From: Ophioceras dolichostomum
Taxonomy: Eukaryota > Ascomycota > Sordariomycetes > Magnaporthales > Ophioceraceae
Reading direction: 5' to 3'
NCBI GenBank assembly: GCA_003049485.1
Contig: PYST01000363.1
Coordinates: forward strand, 1 to 37,374
Length of the DNA: 37,374 bases
Shown: piece after piece, positions 22,113-33,324 of the stretch
How positions within the stretch are numbered: position 1 is the stretch's first letter
Layout of the letters: each line of letters begins with the position of its first letter
Translations under genes and position numbers: made by a program
Notes under the pieces: model-generated
The model's database searches: none
What the model was told of the DNA's origin: nothing
Seen by the model: only the letters and a program-made list of their open reading frames with translations

Positions 22113-23983
22113 ATGGTTGGCTTTCACATCACGCAGGGGCTCTGGCGGAACCACTATGAGTCCCCATGGAATCAGTACACCCTCACCCTCGAGGACACCT
22201 GGGCATTGGTCCTGACCGGTGTTCTTGGCGTGTTCATCTCATTCGTTGGCAGTCAGGGATGGATCATCGCCCGATGCGTCATCTTCTCATTAATAGACGT
22301 GTTCAACCAAACCCGAGCTCGGCGTGTCGCCAGTACTCGCGCCGGCATCGAGCTCGGTCCTGCCGCGTCCGTCGCCGGCACCATCCCGGAACCGGAGCCG
22401 GAGCCGGACGACACTCTTCCCCAAGAAGGAGGCCACGCCAACCGCGTCGGGCACGAGGATCCGCAGGATATTTCGCAGAAAGACGCCATCCTGCTGTGCC
22501 TGGGCTCCCGGCGAAAGAAGCAGCGGCATCGCGGCATGATCGACAGATATCAGGTATCGCCGGAGAAGAGGTGCATCATCTACCTCGCAGCCACGCTCTG
22601 GATGCTCGGCTGGCTTGTCCTGTGGCCGCCCTCATCTTCGTTTGAACCTATCAGGGTGGCGAGATTCCGCTTGTGTAGTCAGCGTGGACGCCGTGTTGTG
22701 GTTACTGGGACAGCGTCTCAGTCCAGGACCCCAGCTCCAAGGCGAACGAGGCTGAGAGATACTATCTGAGATGCCTGTGGAGACCAGCGCCCAATCCGAC
22801 CGATTGCAGCACGCTGTGGGCGGGGGACGCAACTCCGGAGGTACATGTCGATTCCAACAGCAGCTGCTCCTTCCACGACGAGGCCTCCTGCCTGAAAGGG
22901 TTCCCCGCCGTGACCCTCAAGCGGAACATCACGGCCGAGTCTCTAGGGTACAACACACCCTTCAGGGCATCCCTCCGTCAGCGACTCTCCTGTGCGGCTC
23001 TCGACACCCTGCAGTTCTTGTGGATGGTCGATGGAGTGCGCATTCACCTTCGGTTCATTGACTTCGATCTTATCGGTACACCAGACGCCAGGGGCAATGT
23101 CGACGAGTACTCCGCCTGGCTCAACAAATTCAACGGACCGAACTATCTGACGTCCAATTTTCTCGGGATGGGACGGCCACCGCAACTCGTCCTTCCTGGA
23201 GGACGTCCATCTTTCGGTTATACCGGGCGCGATCCCGGCCAACCACTCCGCCGCCCAGACGATGCTAGACCCTAAGCTTCGCCGCGCCATTGGAACGACG
23301 TTCATCATGCTGTTCTTCGCGGGGCAGAACATGTTTTGGGGCGAGGGACCGTTTGTTAGCGACCCGCTATTCCAGGCGTCGCGGATGTTTGTCCCAGCTG
23401 ATGAGATAACACCGCCCGCGAACAAGGGGGCGCTGTGGCTCCCTGACCACGAGGTTAACGCTCTCGGGTGCGTCGAGCAGTTCCAGTTCTGCGCTCGAGA
23501 TGGGGGCGACTGCACCGAGTGGAGGGGCTCTTCAAGGGAGGAGTACTACACAGACAAAGCCGGTGATGGGCCCCTGGCGTCGTCGTATATGGACAATCTG
23601 CCAGACGACCAGTGGCTCCTATTCCTTCAAGCCTTCCGGCACAGCTCCACGTACACGTACTTGAGCAACAATCAAGCCCTGCTGCTGACTAGGCCCAGAA
23701 AACCAGCAACGCGATCCGGTGGGTGACGGACCGCCAATGGCACGAGGAGCTGCGCGCCATCTTCGACGCGGCCTTCCTAAGGGCCCAGCTCAGCATCCTG
23801 GAAGGCTTAGTCAAGATATACAAAGGGCACCACAGTTGCAACCTCCCCAACAACATGTTTACTAGGGACCTTTCTAAGGTGGGGCGGTCGGTTTACTTCC
23901 ATATTTGCGAGGATGGCGACGGGCTCATCGTCCATAAGACCATAGCGTTGGCTCTTGTACAGTGCACCTTTAGAAGTACCTAG
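22113..23983 (+). pseudogene. Decayed multi-membrane-span protein gene
   Basis: Successive frames read as one protein. The start (MVGFHITQGLWRNHYESPW) leads into a membrane-like segment (TWALVLTGVLGVFISFVGSQ) and a second one (CIIYLAATLWMLGWLVLW). The frame then breaks near 22625, and the continuing frame carries stops at 22643-22645 (TGA) and 22676-22678 (TAG). It then runs through a Cys-rich region (CCGYWD, YYLRCLW, CSFHDEASCL). A second shift occurs at a four-T run (23158-23161), after which DGHRNSSFLEDVHLSVIPG follows in the next frame, with a further hydrophobic segment FIMLFFAGQNMFW. A third shift near 23690, with a TAG at 23690-23692, leads to the last frame, ending at 23983. The overall plan (two N-terminal spans, Cys-rich ectodomain) resembles uncharacterised fungal membrane proteins. 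Unusual introns or assembly errors could explain single breaks, not easily all. Exact limits are uncertain. Confidence 0.6.
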
Positions 23984-24231
23984 ACAGGTCCCGTCCCCAT
24001 ACATTTGCCTGCTAGAATACAAAAGAACTTAGAAATAAATACGAAACGCACCTCGCTAGGCACTATTTCCCCAACTTTCTATCTTATAGCTGCCTACTCG
24101 CCCTCATCCCCTTAGCGAGGCTCTTTTCACCCCTTGCCGACGCTCTTCTAGTTTTCCGCTAGTGCGAACCAGCATTTGTCTGCTTGCAAAATGGCGAGAC
24201 CTACCTACCATGTACCAGAAACCTGGTCTGA

Positions 24232-24255
24232 CTAGGTACCTAGGTACCTACCTAG
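24232..24255. repeat. TAGGTACC palindromic repeat
   Basis: Contains the perfect 12-base palindrome CTAGGTACCTAG (24232-24243) overlapping further TACCTA words. Its function is unknown; related words recur in most spacers here. Confidence 0.6.
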
Positions 24256-24556
24256 TGAGTTGAGGTTTGCCTTGTTGCCAGGATCGGCCTTTGCTGGAAA
24301 TCTCCGGGGACCGACACACTCTAGGCTCGACACTAAGTAATCCACATCGCCCTTAATATCGATCTAAGCTACACACTTCTAGGCTCGGGAATGCGGCATC
24401 CTAGGGCCGCATTTTGCGTGTCCTTCTTGCATGTGGTGCGACCCCGGCCCCATTCCTGTCGGCAAGGAGCTTTACAGGTCGGAGGAAAGTCGAAGGCAGT
24501 GCCATTTCGGGAATGGACGCGCAAGCGACCGCGAATCTAGAGGCTCCGAATTTCAT

Positions 24557-24566
24557 TATATAAATA
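24557..24566 (+). promoter_or_regulatory. TATA box candidate for the monooxygenase
   Basis: TATATAAATA, about 210 bases before the ATG at 24774. It is the best TATA match near any start codon in this window; the transcription start is not known. Confidence 0.5.
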
Positions 24567-24773
24567 CTTAGGCGGTTGAGGACATGTCCTGGCTCAGAAT
24601 TTGCGGTTGCCGCTAACTGGCGAGATGCTCTAGAAGAGAACAAAACTAATTCATCACGACCTACTTGCTGGTTCCGACTGAGGACTTTCAATCTACCTAC
24701 CACCTACCTGACTCACTCATTACACATCTTCAAGTCTTTCAAGGCGCAGAAAACGAGAATCACACTCGCAGGC

Positions 24774-26211
24774 ATGGCTACGGTAAAGGTGGCAATTATC
24801 GGAGCAGGACCGGTTGGTAAGTGCCCATGAAGCCCAACGTCACCAAAGCCCCTCACCTTTCCTCCACCACTTCCAACCCTGGCTCGTTGCTGAGACGAAC
24901 CGCTCGACCCAAGGCTGTATGCTCGCCCGCCTGCTTCATCTCTCGAACATCCCCTGCACAGTCTTCGAGTCGGAGTCGTCGCCGAACTACCGCTCGCAAG
25001 GGGGGAGTCTGGACCTGCACACAGCAACGGGGCTGGCCGCTCTCAAGGAGGCTGGTCTATTCGAGAAGTTCCTGGAGCTGGCCCGCTATGATGGCGAGTC
25101 GCTGGCAATGACCGACTCCAACCTCAACGTGCTACTGAAGTTCGCCCCGTCTGGAGGCAAAGATAGCACCCGCTTGGTCGGTTCACGGCCAGAGATAGAC
25201 CGCAGCCAGCTACGCCAACTGCTGACCGAGAGCCTGCCTGAGGGAATGGTCCGCTGGGGCCACCATCTGCAGTCCGTCGAGGAGGACGGCCGGCTCGTGT
25301 TCCAAGACAACACCGCCGAATCCGGCTTCGACCTGATTGTGGGTGCCGATGGTGCCTGGAGCAAAGTGCGCAGGGTGCTCAGCGACCAGAAGCCATTCTT
25401 CTCCGGCATCAGCATGTACGAGCTGTCGATCCCGGAGCCTGAGGCCAGAGTGCCAGAGCTCTACAGAAGGAACAACCGTGGCAGCACCTTCGCCATCAGT
25501 GGTGACGGTCGGAGAATGGGCGCTCAACAGATGGGCAGCGGTGAGCTCAACGTCTACGTATCGATGAGGACGGACGAGCATTGGATCGAGCAGTACCGCA
25601 AGAAGCCTATCGACCTGGCGGAGGTCAAAGAGGCGCTTCTGGGGAAAGAAGGCGACAAAGACGGCACCTTCAGCGACTACCACCCGTTGCTGAAGGAGGG
25701 AATCGCGAAGTCTGAGGGCGTGTGCAATCCACGCAGCCTTTACATGCTGCCGGTCGGCTTCCGGTGGGAGCACCGCCGCGGCGTCACACTGATCGGGGAT
25801 GCTGCTCACGTCATGACCCCGTTCGCGGGTGAGGGCGTCAACGTCGGGCTCGACGACGCCCGGAAGCTCGCCGCGGCCATCACGGCGGCGGCGACGACGC
25901 GAGGAGAAGGAGAAGGAGAAGGAGAAGGAGGAGGCGCCGAGAACGACGATCAGGGAACGCTGGCAGAGCGCGAGCGGCTCGATCAGGCGGTCAGGGGGTT
26001 CGAGGAGGAGATGTTCCCTCGCGTGCGAAGGTACTCCGAGCTCACAGAGACGTCTATGAAGGCGCTCTACTTCGGGCCATCGAACCCCCAGACGGTGGTA
26101 GCGCAGATCGTGAGCGCTCACGCCTGCTTCAAAACGCCGTGGATGTTACACCCCGTCGTGACGGCCGGGACGCATCTGGTCTTTTTCCTCAAGAGGATAA
26201 CCGGACTGTAA
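24774..26211 (+). CDS. Class A FAD-dependent monooxygenase (PHBH/TetX-like fold)
   Basis: Exons 24774-24816 and 24914-26211 give 446 residues. The 97-base intron has a perfect GTAAGT donor and an AAG acceptor; splicing joins the dinucleotide-binding motif, VAIIGAGPVG to GCMLARLLHL. Other hallmarks are GGSLDLH, the DG motif GADGAWSKVR (about 158-167, contacting FAD and NAD(P)H) and the GD motif LIGDAAHVMTPFAGEGVN with Asp310 (FAD ribityl binding). This family hydroxylates or epoxidises aromatic and other small molecules using O2 and NAD(P)H; the substrate is unknown. A GGAGAA repeat encodes a Gly/Glu loop at about 344-358, after the GD helix. The C-terminus has a hydrophobic stretch (VVTAGTHLVFFLKR), possibly a membrane anchor as in some fungal members. 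It stands alone without a cluster partner in view. Confidence 0.93.
25900..25938 (+). repeat. GGAGAA coding microsatellite
   Basis: About six hexamer units in the monooxygenase ORF encode alternating Gly-Glu. Length changes by whole units would keep the frame. Confidence 0.85.
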
Positions 26212-27783
26212 CTTTGGTGGCGGGGATTATGCTGTCTTGCAAACAAGGGGGCAGGTGGAAGAGGGGTTGACTGATGAATATGTGTTGTAGGAGTCGTTGA
26301 TGACCGCCACTCACTTGCTTCATGTACGAAGTCATGTACGAAATGACTGAGCGGTCGAGATCCATTGGGTGGTACAAGTGAGTTGCTGCAAAGTGTTCTG
26401 AGACGAGCCAGCCATCTTTTGGGAGATCTAGCCAGACTGTTCTCGTCTTCGTCTCCGTCTGCTGTAGCCACATGCAGACATTCCCCAAACAGTACAACGG
26501 GAAGGGGAATGGGGAGTGAATGTGTGAGCAAACACTTCACACTCACACGCAGCGGGGCCAGATAACAGCCTCTGAAGAGAGAACCCTGGTGAACAACCCG
26601 GACTTCCAGTCACCAGGCTCGTCGCCAAGACTCCTTTTATACTCAGCTCAAGATAAGGGAGAACAAATACGGGGTATCGAATTGACAATAAGAATGATTG
26701 GCCGTCCTCTCGATTTGAGACTGAAGATGGAGGCTGTTCGTGGCGTGTTGCCAAAAAAGCGTTGAATTGTCACTGGTTGGTGGGGCAGGATCGTGAGCTT
26801 GATGCCTCAGGCCAAAGGCCAAGCCATTCGAGAACTTTGCCAAAAGAAATTAGTGCGCTGGGGTCCGCCGCCCGTTCTGAACTGATGGATGGCGGCTCAG
26901 AGCATCATCCAAGGGAACTTTTTTTTCCCCCTTCTTTGTGGTGACTTCGAGTTGACTGCCCCAACTGGCACTTTGTCTCTCCTCGCGAGTGCCCTCGACG
27001 AGTCGACAAGAGGAATTTCTTCTCTGGAGGAGTCGATTTCGACTTGAATCGATTGTACTTCCATTTTCCCCTTTCTTTTCTTTCCATCAGCGTTCCTCTT
27101 TCTCTCAGCGCGCCTTTCCCCCCAGCACCCCCCCCCCAATCGCATCGACTGTCGTCGTTCCTTCCTCGAACACTTTACCCACGAACGCACCCACGCAGCA
27201 GCAGGCCGGAACACGAGCTCCTGCTTGCCGAACCCCCCGTCTTCACGCTCTGCACCCTCCCACGCCAAACCACCGAGGTTCGCAACTCACCTTCAGCTCG
27301 GGCTCACAACCCACACGACCCGCGCCACCTCGTCTCTCGACCCGATTCTGATCATCGGCGTGGTCGGTGGCGGTTTCAATCATCCTCGCGCAACTGACGC
27401 CCGCACGGACAAGAATTTTTCACACCAGAGAAGAAGGAGTAGAATATTCGAAAGGAGCATCACGGCTCTGGGGAGGCTGAAGTTGTCCGCCAATCTGGGG
27501 AGTCTGGCTTGGACAGGGTCACGCTGCTAGGGCCAAGCTAGACCCGATGCGCATTGTGCCTTTCCGGGCACGGATACTCTTTTGATTTTCGGAGCCATCA
27601 CCATTCACAAGGGGAACGAGGCAGTGACCATTTCGACCGTTTATAGCGATAGCAGACAGCCTGGTAGTTTTCAGGTGTCTGCTTTCTGTCGCCTCGCTCC
27701 CACACGAATTAACTGGACATCCTACCTACAGTCAATACCCTCCACCGGATCCACCTGCCCAGGCTGGGCATAGTTGAGCAGCG
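26212..27783. other. Intergenic: monooxygenase 3' flank and Pbp1 promoter/leader
   Basis: No supported gene. A 12-base tandem duplication (TCATGTACGAAG/A, 26320-26343) lies downstream of the monooxygenase. The part from about 27040 to 27330 is pyrimidine- and C-rich (including a C run near 27129-27138), typical of fungal promoters and leaders. The Pbp1 leader may therefore be several hundred bases long. Confidence 0.5.
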
Positions 27784-30700
27784 ATGGAGGAGAACAACAG
27801 GACTGCTGCATCCTCAAAACCAGCCCTCGCTACCTCGAAGCTTTCCCCTTCAGAGGCCAAACCACCACGGGCGCTGTACAGCAGCAAGCTAGGGGACGGA
27901 AAGACGAGAACATCGGAGAACGTTAATTCAAGTCCGACCACCAGGTGAGACACGAGACCTTCCCTGGCTCCTTTTTTTTTGTTCCCTCCTGAAAGTCTCT
28001 TCACACCGACGCCACCTGCCACGGTTCGCCAACAACCTGAGAGCAACGCTCGCTGGCACTTACCACCCCTCATGTAGACGAGAGTTGAATTTACTTTCAA
28101 GCTTCTTCTCTTCCATCCACAGCACCTCATGCTGCTTTCCGTTGCAGCATGACAACTTACAGCTTCCGGCCGTCGCTTCCTCGACTCCCAATTGTTCCGC
28201 ACCCAATCGCCTGCTTCCGCCCAATGCTAACCTGACTCGGGCGACCCTGCACAGGACACCTCCAGTCGCCCAGAAGGCTTGGACCAGCTCCGCCAAGAAT
28301 CCCATTACGGGTAGATCACCACAGGCTCCACAGCAGAATAACTTCAGTTCTTCAGCGAGCAGCAAACAGTCGCCAACCAGCTCGCTCCGCGAGGTAGGTC
28401 ACATCCCCATTTACCACGCTCAGCCTATTCCACTGCCCTCTATACTCTCCGTTCCTCTTGATAGATCTGCCCACTGCTTCTGTCTCCACGAGGCCTGATT
28501 CGGCTTCAATCTCGGGCAAGGCCCAATTGAGTTCAAAATCAGTCCAGGACAAACTCAATTCAATGCTTCCCCCTCCTTCGTGCTGGATCAGCCTCAGGCC
28601 TTTCTTTGTTTCTGCTCTCGCTCACATCCTAACAATCTTACTTCCGCTTTCTAGGGGCAACGAGTCCGAATCACCCTGAACAGCGGCGTCGAATTCGAAG
28701 GAACATATGCCAACAACCAAGCCGACCAGTCAAGCTTCTACCTGAGGATGGTGCAGCAGCGAAGGGCTGCTGGGGACATGCCCAACGGAACCAACAAGCG
28801 GGAGCAGCAGTCCAGCATGTCATTCTCACGGAAGGACGTCGCCGACGCCCGTCCCATCGGCGGGCCCAACAAGAATGAGGGGAAGATCCAGAACGGTATG
28901 TGGTGGCAAAGATTACCGTTGTACCTCGAAACGAATTTGCTCTAATATCGCAGCAGGAAATCGGCCCGGCTTCCGGACGGACACCAACATATCCAGCTCG
29001 CGCCAGGGTAGTGAGCGCCAGCTACAGCCCTGGAGCAACCCCGACGCCAGCTCCGAAACCCTCGGAGGGCTGGAGAAGTCATCCTCGGGCCCCTCCGTGA
29101 AGTGGGATCAGTTCGCTGAGAACGAGCGTCTGTTCGGTATCAAGACCGACTACGACGAGAACATATACACGACAGCCATCAACAAGAGCCACCCTAATTA
29201 TAAGGACAGAGTGGTCGCTGCTGACAGGAAGGCCCGGGAGATCGAGCAGTCTGCGCCCCTGACTTCCCACGTTGCCGAAGAGCGTGTTATGGACTTTGCT
29301 GGCGGTGAGGATAAGGGAGGCGACGAGGAGGATAAGTAAGCTGAACCCTTGCAATAAGGTCCCATGCATGTCTATCTAACACGCGATGCTAATAACCCCG
29401 CAGGTACAGTGGAGTCCGCCGCCAGGACTTCCCCCCTCTGCAGAACAGAGAAAACAAGTACACCCCACCAGCTCGGCGAGCCCCGACTGGACAGGCCACG
29501 GCCTATGGTGCCCCCGTCGATCCCGCCATCATCTCTTCACAGCTCAAGGGCCCTCAGGCGAAGAAACCCTCGACGCTGCGAGCCGATGACGCGAAGAGCC
29601 CAGTGAGCCCTCCCAATACATCGACACCGAAGCCCATGGAATCGAAAGCGGCGGATGTCAAGTCACCTAGCGTGGAAGTAAAGACGACGACACCAGCACA
29701 GGCGCCTGTTCCCGTGCCAGTACCGAAAGCCGTTGCAGACACGGCTTCTGCGGCTCCTGCCGCTCCTGCGGTTCCTGCGGCACTTGCGGGTGAAAAGCCG
29801 AATGAGCCCAAGTCCACGATCGCACTGCGTCCCGCTGCCGCCGCGGCACGCGCTGTCTCGCCTCAGACGTCCAAGACTAGTGCGCCCAGTGCTGCCTCGA
29901 CGGTGGAGCGCGACGTCCTAAAGGAGTTCAAGTCCTTTGCAACTCATCAGCGAGCGCAGGCGGAGAAGGTGCGCAGCAGCAAGGCGAAGGCAGATGCCCA
30001 CGTCAAATTGCAGGAGCTCAAGAAGTTTGCCGACAGCTTCAAGCTGTCCACACCTGTCCCGAGCGACCTCATCTCCATCATTGCCAAAGATCCCGCCAAG
30101 CAGAAGAAGATTCAGGAGAAGGCAATGCAGAACGCCGAAGAGATTGCCAAGTCGAAGGTGGCTGCCAAGGAACCCTCTCCACCTGCGGCGAGGGAGCCAT
30201 CCAAGGGGCTTAAGGAGCAACCAGCGTCTGTTCCCACTGCCGCCGCCGCCGCCGCCGCCGTGCACACTACCCCAGAGCACCGCAATACATCTCGGCCTGG
30301 TCCTCCTCACAATGCGCAGTCCACGAACCAGTCCCAGCGGCATCAGGGGCCTCGCCAGTCGTACACTCCCGGTGGGGGTTACAACAACGGCCAGTTCCGC
30401 AACGACCGGTCTTCCGGCCAGTACGGAGGTCCAGGTCATCGTGGCGGTGCCCTGCTTAGCGACCGCCTGCGCAGGCCCAATGCCGACACGACTCGGTCTG
30501 GTCCGACAGGATCGCAACAGCAGCAACAACAGCAGCAGCAGCAGCAACAGCAACAGCAACAACTGCTGCACCAGCAGCAGCAGATGCAGCATCTTCACCA
30601 GCAGCAACAGCCGCCGCCCCAGCATATCGGCCTCGACCAGAGGCAGCCTCCGACTGGCCCCGCTAACAATATGGATACGGGATACAACCGTCGGCTCGGA

Positions 30701-32162
30701 TCGATGCCGCCTCTCCACAACGCCAAGCTGAACCCCAACAGCCACGAGTTCAGGCCCAATCCGTATGCGTCTACGTTCAACCCGAACGGCCCGGTCCCGG
30801 GTCCCAGCAATGGCTCTAGCCCACGTTCAGCTGTCAACAATATCGCCGATGCTCAGCCTCAACCCAGCGTGACGCCTGTCGCGGGCCAGCTGCTCCGACG
30901 CAAAGCGAGGCCGGTCGATGTCAAGAAGTGCTTTATTCTTGCGCACATCAAGACCTTCGAGCCCGCGGAGGGCCGTAACTGGGATGAGAACGCGGGTCTC
31001 AGGCCGTCGTACGACACGCTCCCGACGTGGCGCCAGCTCAAGGACGACGAGCAGATTGAGTCAACCATGCACCTCACGTACACACAGTTCATGGCGAAAC
31101 TGCCGTTTGCGAGCGGCGCCATGCCCACACCCAACCCGCCTCACGTGGTGCCTCAGATTCCGCACCAGCACCAGCTTCCTACCTACCTGCAGCAAGGCAC
31201 TCACAACCTGGCCCCGCGGCAGTCACCCCATATGCCGCCGATGCAGATGCACGGCGGCGTGCCATCGTCTCACGGCCACGTGCCCCATGTGTCGTTCAGC
31301 AGTCCGGACGATCATAGAATGATGCATTCCAATTCGGCCCAGTCGTACGCGTCCCCGAGGATGGCACCAGTCGGCATCGGCTACCCCCCGCCAACCATGA
31401 ACTCGCCGGCGCAGCTGCCATACAACCAGGCGGGGATGCCACCTTTCATACCCTCGACTCCCCAGATGAACAACTTCCGCTCGTTCTCCAACAACCCACA
31501 ATACATGCCTCCGCAAAACAGCCCCATGGCAATGCCTGTCATGGCCCAGCAATTCATCCCGACGCCGAATGGTATGATTCCGGGCGGTCCTCAGATGCCG
31601 ATGTATGCCGGAGTCCACCAGCAATTCGTGGCGCCTGGCGGCGGCGCCGCTCCCCCGTCTATCCCCGGATCTAACGGCGGATTTCCCAGCCCCGGTAGGC
31701 CAGCGGCGCCGATGATGGCCCAGCAAGGCTCCTCGCAGGGACAGCCGATGTACGGTGTCAGCCCCAGCCCGAGCATGCAGTACCAGCAGCCTGTGTTCGC
31801 CGCGCAACATCCAGGTCACCGTAAGCGTCCATTTGATTTCCCCTTGCCCTACCTCGTCGCCCCCCATTCATCCTGGTCGGGTTCTTGTGGTAGAGACAAA
31901 AAGAACCGAAACCGCTGACCGATGATGTCTTACCGCAGTGAACAACGTGAGAGGCTACAACGGCTCCGGGCCGCAGCAGTACGGCACCAGCCCCCAGCAA
32001 ATGCACCAGTTTGGGCCGCAGCATCGCAATGGCAGCAACAATTACGGCGGAAACAAGGGCTACCAAGGGCACGGCGGCCCCCACCAAGTGTCGCAGCCGG
32101 GCCACCAGATGCCGTCTGGGCCGCAAACCCGCCAGCCCGATGGACCTGACGAGGGCAAATGA
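27784..32162 (+). CDS. PBP1: Ataxin-2 homologue, Pab1-binding protein Pbp1
   Basis: Ataxin-2/Pbp1 binds poly(A)-binding protein, influences poly(A)-tail length and drives stress-granule assembly in the cytoplasm. Proposed exons 27784-27944, 28255-28393, 28655-28895, 28957-29335, 29404-31820 and 31939-32162 give 1,186 residues; all junctions are GT-AG and phase-consistent. Features: KAWTSSAKNPITGRS near residue 65; an LSm-like segment from 101 (GQRVRITLNSGVEFEGTY, LRMVQQRR); the LsmAD domain about 229-285 (KWDQFAENERLFGIKTDYDE, TTAINKSHPNYKDRV, ADRKAREIE); YSGVRRQDFPPL; an Ala/Pro-rich middle; polyglutamine from about 678; a PAM2-like motif at about 748-762 (KLNPNSHEFRPNP), the expected contact for Pab1; and a Met/Pro/Gln-rich tail. 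The second intron (28394-28654) could hide a small exon, so the LSm start is the least certain part. Confidence 0.91.
30515..30612 (+). repeat. CAR (polyglutamine) tract in Pbp1
   Basis: Mixed CAG/CAA codons with Leu, His and Met interruptions. Human ataxin-2 also carries a polyglutamine tract, but in a different position (near its N-terminus). Confidence 0.88.
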
Positions 32163-33014
32163 AGCTCCGTCTGATTTCGTTAGCGGCTAAGGGGCGAAGG
32201 AAAAGAAGTCGTGCCCGCGCCTAGAGCCCCGGCACGCACCACAATTACAATACTATTCAGCATCCGTTTCAGGCTCTTCGAGCCCATCAGGTCATGTCGT
32301 ATATGCGTCAAGACGAGACGGGGAACGGATGCGAATCACATTACAGCCTATCTATTACGGTTAGTCAAACGCATAGCAGACAGACAGGACACATCACGAC
32401 CCGTTCGTTCATACTTTTTGTTTTCTTCTCCCCCTGATTCGCCTCCCGGGAAAGGTGTGTGGTGTCTAGTCAGAAACCGAATCCTGCATTCTCTCAGCAC
32501 ACTTTGCCCAACATGTCAAGACGAGCAAAGCAAAAGAACTTCATGCTGAGCATCACAGCTCCAGACCAGATAAGCGAGCAAGTCAGTCAAGTCAGTCGAT
32601 GCCCTCCTTTTTGGTCATGCGATGGGTGGCCAAAATTCATCAACTCGCGGCATTGGGCAAGCTGGGCAAACTAAGCTGGCTACACACAGCCAAACACGTA
32701 CAGGAAAAAGAAAGAAAGCAGGATGGCAGCAGTTTTTTTTTTTCGAGTGGAGATTGGTTGGGGAGGGAGGAGCAGAAGTAGGAACAGGAGAAGAAATAGG
32801 GGAGGGGGAGATGATGGCCGGGAGAAAAGGAGAAGAGGCAACGATACCAAAAACCTATATCGAGCTTCCATTTTGGAATCTGGAAAGGAAAGGTGAACCA
32901 TTGGGGAACGGAACGGAACGTCCTTGGCTGTTGGTTTTTTGGAGGAGGTCTGGGCTGTGTGGGAACTCTTTTACTTTCCTATTCACCCAGAGAAGGTCTC
33001 CTTTGCCCCTTTTT

Positions 33015-33032
33015 TCTCTCTCTCTCTCTCTC
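33015..33032. repeat. (TC)n microsatellite
   Basis: Nine TC dinucleotide units in a pyrimidine-rich stretch downstream of Pbp1. Confidence 0.85.
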
Positions 33033-33291
33033 TATCTTAGGCCTCTCTACCTCGGGTAGAGGGAGTGAGCGGAGGAGGAGAGGGAAGGGCTTCATCTCTA
33101 GCATCTTTTTGGTGTTCTTGGTCATCAACCGGTCTTCAGCATCGCCACGAAGCATCGTCAAAAACCGTTCATCAAAAGTCATAATCGTCGAAGGTTATTG
33201 CTGGAGATAGATAGATACCTCACCCTAACCTACCTACTCTCTTGAGAAACTTAGCATAGCTTCCGACTTTGAGGGGAACAAAAGCTTAGGT

Positions 33292-33324
33292 AGCCAGCCA
33301 GCCAGCCAGTCAGCCAGTCAGTCC
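33292..33324. repeat. AGCC/AGTC tetranucleotide repeat
   Basis: AGCCAGCCAGCC changes into AGTCAGCCAGTCAGTC, a mixed tetranucleotide array related to the GTCA array at 34864. Confidence 0.85.

Larger units (their letters stand above)
23984..24773. promoter_or_regulatory. Intergenic and monooxygenase promoter
   Basis: No gene is seen. AAATAAATA at about 24033-24041 may be a leftover poly(A) signal of the decayed gene. A palindromic TAGGTACC patch and a TATA box (listed separately) follow, with TACCTACC words close to the start codon (about 24694-24708). Confidence 0.5.

Noticed and set aside
22640..22678. A 39-base intron (GTTTGA...GTGTAG) that would remove both stops
   Set aside because: Shorter than normal fungal introns and without a branch site, and it would not explain the later frameshifts. 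The pseudogene reading is preferred.
26989..27351. 120-codon open frame in the Pbp1 upstream region
   Set aside because: Begins without a good ATG context and reads as Ser/Pro/Thr low complexity from pyrimidine-rich leader DNA.
29918..30745. 275-codon frame antisense to Pbp1, Leu-rich
   Set aside because: The leucine runs are the complement of CAG/CAA polyglutamine codons, so not a membrane protein.
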